From positions 1-50,879 of the forward strand of contig JAJRVW010000098.1 of the NCBI GenBank assembly GCA_024277115.1: DNA of 50,879 nt, written 5' to 3'. The first letter of the stretch is position 1. Every line of letters starts with the position of its first letter. This DNA is from Calditrichota bacterium. Its GTDB lineage: Bacteria > Calditrichota > Calditrichia > Calditrichales > J004. Below the pieces are notes generated by a model. The model searched no databases. It was not told the origin of the DNA and worked only from the letters and a program-made list of their open reading frames with translations. Made by a program: the position numbers and the translations under genes. Shown in pieces: positions 24,282-33,541 of this stretch.

Positions 24282-26045
24282 ATGAGATACCTTTTTGTAT
24301 TACTTCTGTTTTTATGCACTAACAGCAAGGCCCAAACTGCAAAACCGTTGATTGTTGCCCAGGTTCAGTTTAGTCCTGATTTTGAGAAACTAAATTCTTC
24401 GGAATTACAAGAGGCGGCCGGGCTGCAAATAAATGCGATTTTTTCTTCACATGACCTCAATAAATATGCAAATAAAATTGTCAGTGCGTTAAACGCCTTG
24501 GGTTATCTTTATGCCAAAATCGATAAAATTGGCTACACATTTACAGATGATTCCGTCAGTGTTGATGTGATAGTTTCGGGTAGCCCGGGTAAAATTGTAC
24601 GCGTAGGCCAAATAAACATTATAAGCGATTCCCTAAAGGCGACTTATTATCAAAATTTACAAAATGTGCGTGAAGACGATCCTTATTCAGAAAAGGCCAT
24701 TGAAACCGACTTTAACCAAATGTTAGCTTTAGCTGCTGATTCCGGGTTCGTATTTGCAAAGGTCCAAATCAGTAAAATGGAAATAAAAAAAGAGGGTGAT
24801 GATTTTTTTGCCCACTTGAATATCCATGTAGAAGAAGGCAAGCGCGCATATATCGATCAGATTGAAATAAATGGAAATTCCTACACAAAAGATTTTGTGA
24901 TTTTGCGTGAATTGCCTATTGGTATTGGCCAGCAATATTCAAAATCGATTATAGAAAAAATCCCGCAACGGTTGTTGCGCATGGGAATTTTTAAAGATGT
25001 AAAATCCGCATCCATCCTGATTGGTGAAGATGGCAAATATGTTTTGTCACTAGAGGTGGTTGAAGGAAACGCCACGACTTTTGACGGAGTTGTCGGTTAT
25101 ATTCCCGGGACAAAAAACTCTGGTTCTAACTCGGCGGGTTATTTTACAGGGCTGGTAGATATTTCTTTCCGTAATCTGTTTGGTACGGCGCGCAGCCTTG
25201 ATATTCACTGGGAAAAACCCGATCGCGATTCCGAAAACTTTTTCCTGCGTTATACCGAGCCCTGGATAATGGGCTATCCCATCGATGTCGGCGGTAGCCT
25301 GGAACGCACTGTCCGTGACACAACCTACCTGGAGTGGAAAGGCAGCTTCAATACACGCTGGCGTATAAGCCCGGATTTCTCAATTATTTCTACTTTGCAA
25401 AGGCAAGTTGTCCTGCCGGATTCGCTATCCAATTTGCGCTTTCGTTTAGTACGCTACGAACAATTAAACCTGGAAATTGGGCTGGAGTATGACACACGCG
25501 ATTATGCCGTAAATCCCAGAAAAGGTGTTTATTTTAGCAATAGTTATACATTGGGCTTAAAAACAAATTTCGGCCCCGGTTATTTATTGCGCGAAGATAA
25601 TATTAAAAAACAGGAACAGGTGGAGGTTTTGAAGCTAAGTTTTAAATGGTTTTATGAACTTCTGCGCAATCAGGTTTTTGCCATCCAACTTACGGGCAAC
25701 CAGGTAAAGGGAAACCGCTTACAGCTTACAGATTTTACCTGGTTTGGTGGTGCGCGCACATTGCGGGGCTATCGCGAGAACCAGTTCCGCGGCGATATTG
25801 CGGCCTGGATGAACCTGGAATACCGGTTTTTGTTGGGGCGTAACACACGTGTTTTCCTTTTTAATGATTGGGGCGCTTACCACTTTAAAGATTCCCAATC
25901 TGAAATCGAAGAAATACTCCCGGGTTATGGGATCGGTATACGGCTGGATACGGCATTGGGTATTATGGCCGTTGATTTTGGTTTGGGCAAGGGTGATGAT
26001 TTTTCCCAGGCAAAAATCCATTTTGGCATTGTAAATCGATTTTAA
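24282..26045 (+). CDS. Omp85/BamA-TamA family outer-membrane protein
   Basis: 587 aa. The signal peptide is MRYLFVLLLFLCTNSKAQ. Residues about 25-270 contain POTRA-like repeats, including IDQIEINGNSYTKDFVILREL and LLRMGIFKDVKSASI; the rest is a C-terminal beta-barrel with the Omp85 signature GGARTLRGYRENQF and a terminal Phe, as expected for outer-membrane barrels. It probably inserts or exports proteins at the outer membrane; TamA-like rather than the main BamA is suggested by the short POTRA region. Start chosen at the ATG opening the signal peptide; ATG 24258 would add 8 residues. Confidence 0.85.
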   Translation: MRYLFVLLLFLCTNSKAQTAKPLIVAQVQFSPDFEKLNSSELQEAAGLQINAIFSSHDLNKYANKIVSALNALGYLYAKIDKIGYTFTDDSVSVDVIVSGSPGKIVRVGQINIISDSLKATYYQNLQNVREDDPYSEKAIETDFNQMLALAADSGFVFAKVQISKMEIKKEGDDFFAHLNIHVEEGKRAYIDQIEINGNSYTKDFVILRELPIGIGQQYSKSIIEKIPQRLLRMGIFKDVKSASILIGEDGKYVLSLEVVEGNATTFDGVVGYIPGTKNSGSNSAGYFTGLVDISFRNLFGTARSLDIHWEKPDRDSENFFLRYTEPWIMGYPIDVGGSLERTVRDTTYLEWKGSFNTRWRISPDFSIISTLQRQVVLPDSLSNLRFRLVRYEQLNLEIGLEYDTRDYAVNPRKGVYFSNSYTLGLKTNFGPGYLLREDNIKKQEQVEVLKLSFKWFYELLRNQVFAIQLTGNQVKGNRLQLTDFTWFGGARTLRGYRENQFRGDIAAWMNLEYRFLLGRNTRVFLFNDWGAYHFKDSQSEIEEILPGYGIGIRLDTALGIMAVDFGLGKGDDFSQAKIHFGIVNRF

Positions 26046-26413
26046 ATTACAGCCATAATTTTGGAGAAATAAATTAAAACTATTTCGGCTGTCATTGTGT
26101 AACAATCTTTTTGGGTGATGACATTTTTTCTGTATTTACAAAAAGTTTCTTGCAGAATGACAAAGTCTGAGCATATTGACAATTCCATCTCTCGATTACA
26201 GATCGATATGTGAGGCCAACTGGTCATACTCTTGATCATTCTCGCTTTTATGTTTAAAAAGAGAAACAGAAGGAGAGGGCAATTAATATACGGATTTATA
26301 CTGATCAATTGGTTTTAAAATTAATGATCTACAAATACAAAACCATTTTATTCTCGAACAATAATTGACTTTAAAAAACTCTCTCGATAAATTCCTTTTC
26401 TTTACAAAATGAT
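26046..26413. other. Intergenic region before tRNA-Arg
   Basis: 368 bases. Contains the TIR-type element 26090-26162. No gene with an RBS is seen; the minus-strand frames are repeat-derived. The tRNA promoter should lie just upstream of 26414. Confidence 0.5.
26090..26162. repeat. TIR-bounded 73-bp intergenic element
   Basis: Left end TGTCATTGTG (26090-26099), right end CAGAATGACA (26153-26162), one mismatch between the arms. Same family as 5559-5643 and 26576-26679. Confidence 0.6.
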
Positions 26414-26487
26414 GCGCCCGTAGCTCAATCGGATAGAGCGTTGGATTCCGGTTCCAAAGGTTGGGGGTTCGATTCCTCTCGGGCGTA
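26414..26487 (+). tRNA. tRNA-Arg (anticodon CCG)
   Basis: 74-nt cloverleaf. Acceptor GCGCCCG/CGGGCGT with a G-U first pair, D-arm TAGCTCAATCGGATAGAGC, anticodon stem TTGGA/TCCAA with loop TTCCGGT (CCG at 34-36), T-arm GGTTCGATTCC. The CCA end is not encoded. Reads CGG codons; it is not a stop-codon suppressor. Confidence 0.95.
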
Positions 26488-26495
26488 CAATAATG

Positions 26496-26524
26496 GTCCT
26501 GGTTTTTACCGGGACTTTTTTTTT
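26496..26524 (+). terminator. Rho-independent terminator of tRNA-Arg
   Basis: Stem GTCCTGGT/ACCGGGAC (one G-U) with a short T-rich loop, followed by a run of nine or more T. Nine bases past the tRNA. Confidence 0.85.
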
Positions 26525-26575
26525 AAAGGATGATTACTTCTTATGTTTTTCTTTGAACTTAAAAATGTTCAGGAC

Positions 26576-26679
26576 TGTCATTCTGCAAGAACCTTAGTAG
26601 GAAATTCCTTATGTAACAATCTTATTCACATAAAGAAATTTCATCTTTAAATTATAAAAAAGATTCTTACAGAATGACA
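26576..26679. repeat. TIR-bounded 104-bp intergenic element
   Basis: Perfect 10-bp terminal inverted repeats TGTCATTCTG (26576-26585) and CAGAATGACA (26670-26679). The best-preserved copy with 5559-5643. Non-coding and AT-rich inside. Confidence 0.75.
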
Positions 26680-26791
26680 ATCCGGTTAAAAATCTTTTAA
26701 TTGCACTAATCTTTAGTTTTAATAATCCTAAAAAATACCTATTTTTAACGCATTCAAAATCTTAAAGATGTTAAACAGGAATCAGTAAAAA

Positions 26792-28222
26792 ATGGCAAAA
26801 AATATTACACCCCGAAATGAAGATTACTCTAAATGGTACACCGATGTTATCATCCAAGCTAAAATGGCAGATTATTCACCCGTAAAAGGCTCGATGGTTA
26901 TCCGGCCAACCGGTTATGCCATCTGGGAATTGATACAGCAGAACCTTGACAAAATGTTTAAAGAGACAGGCCATGTAAATGCCTATTTCCCCCTGCTAAT
27001 CCCGGAAAGTTTTATGGAAAAAGAGGCCGAGCATGTGGAAGGTTTTGCACCGGAATGTGCCGTGGTTACACATGGCGGCGGTAAAAAACTGGAAGAGAAC
27101 CTGTATATCCGGCCAACCTCGGAAACGATAATCTGGAGCATGTACAAAAAATGGATTATGAGTTACCGTGACTTGCCCATTTTAATAAACCAATGGGCCA
27201 ATGTAATACGCTGGGAAATGCGTACACGCCTCTTTTTACGTACCTCCGAGTTTTTATGGCAGGAAGGACACACCGCCCACGAGACGGCTGAAGAGGCTGA
27301 AGAAGAAACGCTTAAAATGCTGAATGTGTACAAAAAATTTGCCGAAGAATATCTGGCCATCCCGGTAATTGCAGGCAAGAAATCGGATTCAGAAAAATTT
27401 GCCGGCGCGGTTCATACTTATTGCATCGAAGCGATGATGCAGGATAAAAAAGCTTTGCAGGCAGGCACCTCCCATAATTTGGGCCAAAATTTTGCCAAGG
27501 CTTTTGATGTTCAGTTTCAGGCAAAGGACGGGGAACGCAAATTTGTTTATGCTACATCCTGGGGTGTAAGTACGCGATTAATTGGTGCGCTGATTATGAC
27601 GCACAGCGATGATAATGGTTTGGTTATCCCGCCAAAACTTGCCCAACGCCCGGTGGTTATTATCCCTATTTTTAAAAATGATGATGAAAAAGTGAAAGTA
27701 ATGGCATTTGCAGACAGTATCTTTGCCGAGCTGAAAGAAGAATATAATGTGATTATGGACGATCGGGAAAAACACAAGCCGGGATTTAAATTTGCCGAAT
27801 GGGAGTTACAGGGTATACCAATCCGTATAGAAATTGGGCCAAAGGATGTTGAAAAAAACCATGTGGTGATGGTGCGCCGTGACTTGATGAAAAAAGAATT
27901 TATTGGCCGCGATGTAATTTTCGAGACAGTAAAAAAACAGCTTGCACAAATGCAGGTCGATCTCTTGGAGAAGGCGCGTATTTTTAGGGAAGAAAATTCT
28001 TTTAATGTTGATAATTATGACGAGCTTAAAAAGATAGTCACCAACGAAGAAGGTTTTGTGTATGCCCATTGGTGTGGAAGCACAGAATGTGAAGAAAAAG
28101 TAAAAACTGAAACAAAAGCAACAATCCGTTGTATCCCCTTTGACCGGGAAGAAGAAAAAGGCGTCTGCATTTGTTGTGGAAAAGATTCGGATAGGCGTGT
28201 GGTTTTTGCCAAAGCATATTAA
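26792..28222 (+). CDS. proS: Prolyl-tRNA synthetase, archaeal/eukaryal type
   Basis: 476 aa class II synthetase charging tRNA-Pro. It lacks the bacterial INS editing domain and has the short ProRS architecture: [15 protein letters not shown] (motif 1 region), RPTSETIIW and [24 protein letters not shown] (motif 2), [24 protein letters not shown] (motif 3), anticodon-binding domain from about 295, and a C-terminal zinc-type domain with cysteines in CGSTECEE and CICCGK. AGGAA precedes the start. Follows tRNA-Arg in the same direction but after a terminator. Confidence 0.96.
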   Translation: MAKNITPRNEDYSKWYTDVIIQAKMADYSPVKGSMVIRPTGYAIWELIQQNLDKMFKETGHVNAYFPLLIPESFMEKEAEHVEGFAPECAVVTHGGGKKLEENLYIRPTSETIIWSMYKKWIMSYRDLPILINQWANVIRWEMRTRLFLRTSEFLWQEGHTAHETAEEAEEETLKMLNVYKKFAEEYLAIPVIAGKKSDSEKFAGAVHTYCIEAMMQDKKALQAGTSHNLGQNFAKAFDVQFQAKDGERKFVYATSWGVSTRLIGALIMTHSDDNGLVIPPKLAQRPVVIIPIFKNDDEKVKVMAFADSIFAELKEEYNVIMDDREKHKPGFKFAEWELQGIPIRIEIGPKDVEKNHVVMVRRDLMKKEFIGRDVIFETVKKQLAQMQVDLLEKARIFREENSFNVDNYDELKKIVTNEEGFVYAHWCGSTECEEKVKTETKATIRCIPFDREEEKGVCICCGKDSDRRVVFAKAY

Positions 28223-28255
28223 TTATTATCCCGAGAGGGAAAGAGGTGTTTAAGA

Positions 28256-29092
28256 ATGAATCAGTATCATAAATTGGGTGGTTCCGGGGCGTTATCTCCA
28301 GCAATTAAAAATTTATTATTGGCCAATGGGGTCATGTTTTTTCTTTCAATAGTAAACCCAACACTTGGCAATATACTTAATTATCAATTTGCATTGAGCG
28401 CCCAAGGCGTATTCGGTGAGTTTAAAATATGGCAATTGGTCAGCTATATGTTTTTACACGGTGGATTTTGGCATATCTTTTTTAATATGTTCATTTTATG
28501 GATGTTTGGAACTGAGCTGGAATATAAATGGGGCACCAATGAATTTTTAAAATACTATTTTTTAACAGGGATTGGCGGTGGGATTTTTAATCTTTTTCTT
28601 TCCGGCGAACCAACAATTGGTGCATCGGCAGCAGTTTATGGTATTATGATCGCCTACGCCATTAGTTACCCGGACCGGTTGGTTTATATCTATTTCCTTT
28701 TCCCCGTAAAAGTAAAGTATATGATGGGATTCCTGGCCCTCTTCTCATTCTTCTCTACTATTGGCCCAAATACAAGTAATATTGCCCATGCCGCCCATTT
28801 TGGTGGAATGGTGATAGGTTTTATTTACCTAAAGTGGTGGTACTTGTTTTACAAAGTAAAAGGTCTTTTCGGGGCGAATATGTCCGGATCATCCTCCGGT
28901 GACAGCGCATCTAAAATGAGCTATACACGTGGTGGCACCGGTGATAAAAGAGATTATTACCGTAAACGAATCGATGAATTGTTGGATAAAATAAATAAGG
29001 TGGGTTACCTAAACCTTACAGATGAAGAAAAGAAATTATTGGATGAAGGCAGCCGCTATTTAAGAGAACATGACAAGGAAAACCTAAACTAA
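28256..29092 (+). CDS. Rhomboid family intramembrane serine protease
   Basis: 278 aa with six predicted membrane segments between residues 17 and about 205. Catalytic S124 is in GASAAVYG (the usual GASG variant is GASA here) and H181 in AHAAHFGGMVIGF; H73/N77 in HIFFNMFILW belong to the oxyanion region. The cytoplasmic C-terminal tail (about 205-278) ends in an acidic helix (LTDEEKKLLDEGSRYL), typical of Bacteroidota-type rhomboids. AAAGAGG precedes the ATG. Its last 9 bases overlap the convergent acyltransferase gene. Substrate unknown. Confidence 0.92.
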   Translation: MNQYHKLGGSGALSPAIKNLLLANGVMFFLSIVNPTLGNILNYQFALSAQGVFGEFKIWQLVSYMFLHGGFWHIFFNMFILWMFGTELEYKWGTNEFLKYYFLTGIGGGIFNLFLSGEPTIGASAAVYGIMIAYAISYPDRLVYIYFLFPVKVKYMMGFLALFSFFSTIGPNTSNIAHAAHFGGMVIGFIYLKWWYLFYKVKGLFGANMSGSSSGDSASKMSYTRGGTGDKRDYYRKRIDELLDKINKVGYLNLTDEEKKLLDEGSRYLREHDKENLN

Positions 29093-30214
29093 ATCGTACT
29101 GATAAATCCTGTATTTCTTATACACTTTTGAACCAATCGATTCAATTGCCTTGTTCATCAAATCATTATCTTCGAGTATCCAAGACATCTCGGCGCCGGT
29201 ATAACCTTTATCGAGCGCCTTTTTTATTGATTTTATATAAAAGATTGAACCCAGACCCAAAAACTGATATTCTTTGTTCACGCCCATAATTATTGTACGT
29301 ACCGATTTAATTTTTTTGATGCCAAACAAAAGTTTAAAAATCCCTGTCGGAAATAATTTGCCATTTGGGATCCGTTCCAAAACTTCGTTTATATTGGGCA
29401 GTGTTATGCAAAACCCGATTGGTTTCCCGCCCTTTTCGGCCATGAACATCAAATCATCGTCGGCGATATCCTTTAGATCGCTGGCAACGTGGTCAATCTC
29501 CTCATCGGTAAAGGGCACAAATCCCCAGTTGCGTGTCCAGGCATTATTATAAACTTCTTTGATCAATTTAATCTCGGATTTGATTTTTTTTACACTGATG
29601 TTTCGTATGGTCAAACTGTATTTTTTGATTATTTTTGATGCGACCCGTTCCATCTTTTCGGAGATATTCTTATTGGAATGCTCGGGCGTGGTGTACCAGG
29701 CCCATAAATCTTTTGCCTTGGTATTGCCGTAATTTTCAATTAATGTAGGATAAAATTTAGGATTATGGCGCATCATAATAAAAGGTTTTGTATCAAAGCC
29801 TTCAATTAAAGTACCACACTCATCATTAGTAGATGGGTTCATCGGACCCAGCATTTTATCTTTCTTTTCAGCCTTTAGCCAATCTGCCGCCGCGTCAAAA
29901 AGGGCGTTGGCCACTTCCTGATTGTCAATACATTCAAAAAAGCCCCAAAAACCAACATTATCATTATGAAAACTGTTATGGTTTTCGTTGGTAATTGCCG
30001 CAATCCGCCCTGCAATTTTGTTGCTTTTATAGCAGAGAAAAAGTTCGATTTTAGCATGGGAGAAAAAAGGGTTTTTCTTTGTGTTCAACAAAGCTGTACG
30101 CTCCATACGCAGTGGGCTCACCCAGTTTTCGGTATGCTTGTTTGCCTGCCATTCATAGTCAATAAATAGCTTTTTTTCGATGGCTGTTTGTACGGGTACA
30201 ATTTTAATGGGCAT
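29084..30214 (-). CDS. GNAT-fold acyltransferase, candidate bacterial ceramide synthase
   Basis: 376 aa, too long for a single acetyltransferase domain. The C-terminal GNAT part has MFMAEKGGKPIGFCITLPN and IIMGVNKEYQFLGLGSIFYI, matching the acyl-CoA/ACP-binding beta4-alpha3 region. The N-terminal part has GPMNPSTNDECGTLIEGFD, a signature of a conserved family found beside serine palmitoyltransferases. In Caulobacter a GNAT-like protein (bCerS) N-acylates the sphingoid intermediate. Position 48 bases downstream of an spt-like gene makes the same role likely here. Identity is inferred from fold and context; an unrelated acyltransferase remains possible. SD AGGA precedes the ATG. Confidence 0.62.
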   Translation of the reverse strand: MPIKIVPVQTAIEKKLFIDYEWQANKHTENWVSPLRMERTALLNTKKNPFFSHAKIELFLCYKSNKIAGRIAAITNENHNSFHNDNVGFWGFFECIDNQEVANALFDAAADWLKAEKKDKMLGPMNPSTNDECGTLIEGFDTKPFIMMRHNPKFYPTLIENYGNTKAKDLWAWYTTPEHSNKNISEKMERVASKIIKKYSLTIRNISVKKIKSEIKLIKEVYNNAWTRNWGFVPFTDEEIDHVASDLKDIADDDLMFMAEKGGKPIGFCITLPNINEVLERIPNGKLFPTGIFKLLFGIKKIKSVRTIIMGVNKEYQFLGLGSIFYIKSIKKALDKGYTGAEMSWILEDNDLMNKAIESIGSKVYKKYRIYQYDLV

Positions 30215-30262
30215 TGTTATCCTGTTAATTTTTAAATTATAGCTCTGTTTGAAATAGTAGTT

Positions 30263-31450
30263 CTAAATTATTCCTATCTCTTTTCCTGTTTTACTGATTA
30301 TCTCCAAACACTGATCTAAATGTGCATCGGTGTGGGTAGACATAAAGCTGGTGCGGATCAGCGCCTGGTCCGGTGCAACGGCCGGGCTTACAACGGCATT
30401 TGTATAAATACCGGCTTCAAATAGTTTTTTCCAAAAGTAAAATGTTTTATTGTCATCCCGGATATAAATCGGGATGATCGGCGTTGTATCGCTTGCCCCG
30501 GTATCGAAACCCATATTTTGTAATTCGAGACGCATTTTATCACCGATTTGCATTAGCCTTTCCCTGCGCTGGGGTTCTTTTTCAATTATATCCAGGGCGG
30601 CAAGTGCAGCGGCGGTGGCGGCAGGTGTTGGCGATGCGCTGAAAATAAGTGAACTGGCCGTATGCTTCAGGTAACTGATTACCGTTTCCGCCCCGGTTAC
30701 AAATCCGCCTAATGAGGCCATTGATTTACTAAATGTACTCATGATAAGGTCCACATCTTTTTCCAGTTCAAAATGTTCACAACTGCCACGACCGTGTTCG
30801 CCCAATATACCAAATCCATGGGCTTCATCAATATAAATACGGGCATTATATTTTTTTGCAATGGTCACCAATCGGTCCAGGCAGACCAAATCACCCTCCA
30901 TACTAAAAACTCCGTCACTAATGATCATTTTCCCTTTAGCGGGATCGGCCTCCGCGATGATATGCTCCAGGTGGTCCATGTCATTATGATGATAGCGTTT
31001 AATTGTGGCGCCAAAACTTGCCCGTGTGCCTGTGTAGATGGAAGAATGATCAGAGCGGTCAATAAATAAAATATCGTCTTTACTGGAAAGCGTGGAAATA
31101 GCGCCAAGGTTTGTCTGGTATCCTGTACTAAAAATCAGGGCCGCTTCACGGTTCATCATTTTGGCAATTTTTTGTTCAAGTTCCAGGTGAATGTCCAGCG
31201 TACCATTTAGAAAACGGGAACCCGAGCAGCTTGTACCATATTTGCGGGTGGCCGAGATGGCAGCTTCTACAACACGTGGGTCTTGTGTTAAACCCAAATA
31301 ATTATTTGATCCGACCATAATTATTTGCCGGTTATCCATCGTTACCACTGGTCCGTCTGTACCGGAAATAGGTATAAAATATGGGAAGTTGCCAGAGTTT
31401 ATAGCTTCGGTCGCACGTGTATAATCATAGCATTTCTGAAAAATATCCAA
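30263..31450 (-). CDS. spt: Serine palmitoyltransferase-like alpha-oxoamine synthase
   Basis: 395 aa PLP enzyme of the alpha-oxoamine synthase family (KBL, BioF, HemA, SPT). PLP lysine K242 in STFSKSMASLGGF; GSRFLNGTLDIHLELE (77-92), HNDMDHLE and DGVFSMEGDL are conserved. The sequence agrees especially well with bacterial SPTs of the Bacteroidota type, including NAVVSPAVAP near the C-terminus. It would condense L-serine with an acyl-CoA/ACP to 3-keto-sphinganine. The start is TTG at 31450 with a strong GGAGG. Neighbours (GNAT and NAD-dependent epimerase-like genes) support a sphingolipid role over glycine C-acetyltransferase (kbl). Confidence 0.75.
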   Translation of the reverse strand: MDIFQKCYDYTRATEAINSGNFPYFIPISGTDGPVVTMDNRQIIMVGSNNYLGLTQDPRVVEAAISATRKYGTSCSGSRFLNGTLDIHLELEQKIAKMMNREAALIFSTGYQTNLGAISTLSSKDDILFIDRSDHSSIYTGTRASFGATIKRYHHNDMDHLEHIIAEADPAKGKMIISDGVFSMEGDLVCLDRLVTIAKKYNARIYIDEAHGFGILGEHGRGSCEHFELEKDVDLIMSTFSKSMASLGGFVTGAETVISYLKHTASSLIFSASPTPAATAAALAALDIIEKEPQRRERLMQIGDKMRLELQNMGFDTGASDTTPIIPIYIRDDNKTFYFWKKLFEAGIYTNAVVSPAVAPDQALIRTSFMSTHTDAHLDQCLEIISKTGKEIGII

Positions 31451-31808
31451 TTCGCCTCCGAAATAAAAAATAAAAACAAAAATATAATGAGCGGTCAGCT
31501 ATTCGTTTTTAACATTCAATATTTAAAAGAGTTTGTTAAAAAGTGCAAACTTTTTTAAACTCTCTGCGCTGTCGAACGACCAAATGTATACACAGCCAGA
31601 AGTGGTTTGCTGATTTAGAGATTTGGCCATTCCCGGATTATAGGGATTTACAATTGTAAGAATCCTTTTTTGTTAAGGTTGTATTATTCTTCCTGTAAAA
31701 GGTTGTTACACAAAGACAATCTAAATGGTAACCAATTCCCGGTATATAAATTGAAAAAAATCCAAAATATAAAAAGCCTGTAAAACTAATGGTAAAGGTT
31801 TGTCAATT
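31451..31808. other. Divergent control region between spt and the cerR-like gene
   Basis: 358 bases without a gene. Both flanking genes read outward, so both promoters should be here. Positions 31654-31670 (TTGTAAGAATCCTTTTT) match in reverse complement the right end of the TIR element family, a decayed copy. Confidence 0.5.
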
Positions 31809-32789
31809 ATGCGAATTCTCTTAACCGGGGCAAACGGGTTTATTGGCAGCGAAGTAGCAAAAAAGCTGATCGCTCAAAAAAACAATGTGCGCTGTTTTGT
31901 AAGGTCGTCGGGCAGTTTGCAATGGTTGGCCGATTTAAAAACAGAATTTTTTTACGGCGATCTGTTTGATAAAGTTTCCTTAAAAAATGCATTAAAAAAT
32001 ATTGATATGGTTTTTCACCTTGCCGGTGTAACAAAATCGGCCAACGCGCAAGGTTATGAGCGCGGGAATTATTTGGCCACAAAAAACCTTCTCGATACAA
32101 TCATTTAAAATAATATCAAATTAGAACGCCTCCTTTTTGTCGGTTCGCAGGCGGCTTATGGGCCAAGTACCTCGTTGGAGCCCATCGATGAAAACCAGTT
32201 TCCAAATCCGTTGACTTTTTATGGGAAGAGCAAACTTAAAGCACAGCAATATGTCGAAAAATTTAAGGACAAAATCCCAACAACGATTGTGCTCCCTTCC
32301 GCGGTTTACGGTCCACGCGACAAGGATGTGTTGGAGTTCTTTAAAACCGTGAAGCTGGGCATTATCCCACAATTAGGCGGGCGAGATAAATATGCCAGCA
32401 TGGTGCATGTGGCCGATCTGGCCGATGGAATAATCGCTGCGGCGCAAAATAAAAATACGATTGGGCAAAAATATTTTTTAACCAATCCATCACCATGCTC
32501 CTGGGGAGAAATAGCCCGCATAACTTTAAACCATTTGGGTAAAAGCGCCATCCATGTAAACCTGCCGCTTACACTCATAAATACAATTGCGGGCGTAACA
32601 GAAGTTATCGCGCGCATACGCAAGAAGCCGAATATTTTAAGCCGGCAAAAAGTAATCGAAATGAAACAGGATTTTTGGATTTGCAGCCCCAAAAAGGCCA
32701 AACAGGATTTTGGCTGGCAAGCACAAATTGATCTTGATACAGGAATTAAAGAAACATTAGGATGGTATGTCTCAGAAGGTTGGTTATAA
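31809..32789 (+). pseudogene. NAD-dependent epimerase/dehydratase, CerR (ceramide reductase)-like, with an in-frame TAA
   Basis: Extended short-chain dehydrogenase, 326 codons including an internal stop. Rossmann motif TGANGFIG (6-13), FHLAGVTKS, catalytic Y138-x3-K142 in FYGKSK, and VHVADLADGI are visible. Codon 100 (32106-32108) is TAA between DTII and NNIKLERLLFVGSQAAYGP, which continues the family sequence in the same frame, so one base substitution explains the break. The N-terminal fragment binds NAD but lacks the catalytic Tyr/Lys. Next to spt and a bCerS-like gene, the intact form would be expected to reduce the 3-keto group (CerR). Its end overlaps the methyltransferase start by 23 bases. 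Confidence 0.8.
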
Positions 32790-33519
32790 TAAAAACTGGT
32801 ATAAAGAATGGTTTGGCGAAGATTATCTCATTGTTTACCAGCACCGTGATGACAGTGATGCAAGGGAATTAATTAAGCTCATTGTCAAGAATACAACAAT
32901 ATCTCAAAACAGTAGATTGCTCGATCTTGCATGCGGAAATGGCCGCCATGCTTATTTGATTTCCGAATATACAAAAAATGTTGTAGGCCTGGATTTATCC
33001 AGCCATTTGCTGCACCAGGCATACAAAAAGAAAACAACCGGCCAGGCGCCGGCATTCGTCCGCGCGGATATGCGCCATTTCCCGTTCAATGTAAAATTTG
33101 ATGTTATTTTTAGCCTGTTCACCTCTTTCGGGTATTTTGAAGATGATGAAATGCATGTTCATGTGGCCAAAGAAATTTATAACAGCCTAAACCCAAATGG
33201 ACTTTTTATACTCGATTATTTTAATGCCGCTTATGTAGCCGAGAGGCTAATTCCGCAAGGAAAAAGGACTGTCGGTGAAATTGAGGTTGAAGAAGAGCGC
33301 TGGATAAGTGACCAACGTGTGCAAAAAAAAATTACGATTCAGCGTGATGGATTAACAAAAACTTTTCATGAATCTGTACGCATGTTTGAACTGCACGAGC
33401 TGGAAAATTTGTTGAGCAAAGCAGGCCTGAAAATTGCAAAAGTTTTTGGTGAATATGATGGCTCACCTTATAAAAAAGATTCTACACGCATGATCGTATT
33501 TGCGGAAAAATGCACTTGA
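32767..33519 (+). CDS. Class I SAM-dependent methyltransferase
   Basis: 250 aa. Motif I is LLDLACGNGR (51-60), motif II region VVGLDLS, RADMRHFPF and FDVIFSLFTSFGYF, all as in the Methyltransf_11/25 group. Substrate unknown. Overlaps the cerR-like gene by 23 bases and lies immediately before bshC, so it is probably part of the same operon. Confidence 0.85.
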   Translation: MSQKVGYNKNWYKEWFGEDYLIVYQHRDDSDARELIKLIVKNTTISQNSRLLDLACGNGRHAYLISEYTKNVVGLDLSSHLLHQAYKKKTTGQAPAFVRADMRHFPFNVKFDVIFSLFTSFGYFEDDEMHVHVAKEIYNSLNPNGLFILDYFNAAYVAERLIPQGKRTVGEIEVEEERWISDQRVQKKITIQRDGLTKTFHESVRMFELHELENLLSKAGLKIAKVFGEYDGSPYKKDSTRMIVFAEKCT

Positions 33520-33541
33520 CCTCTTGAAAGAAAAAATCTTT

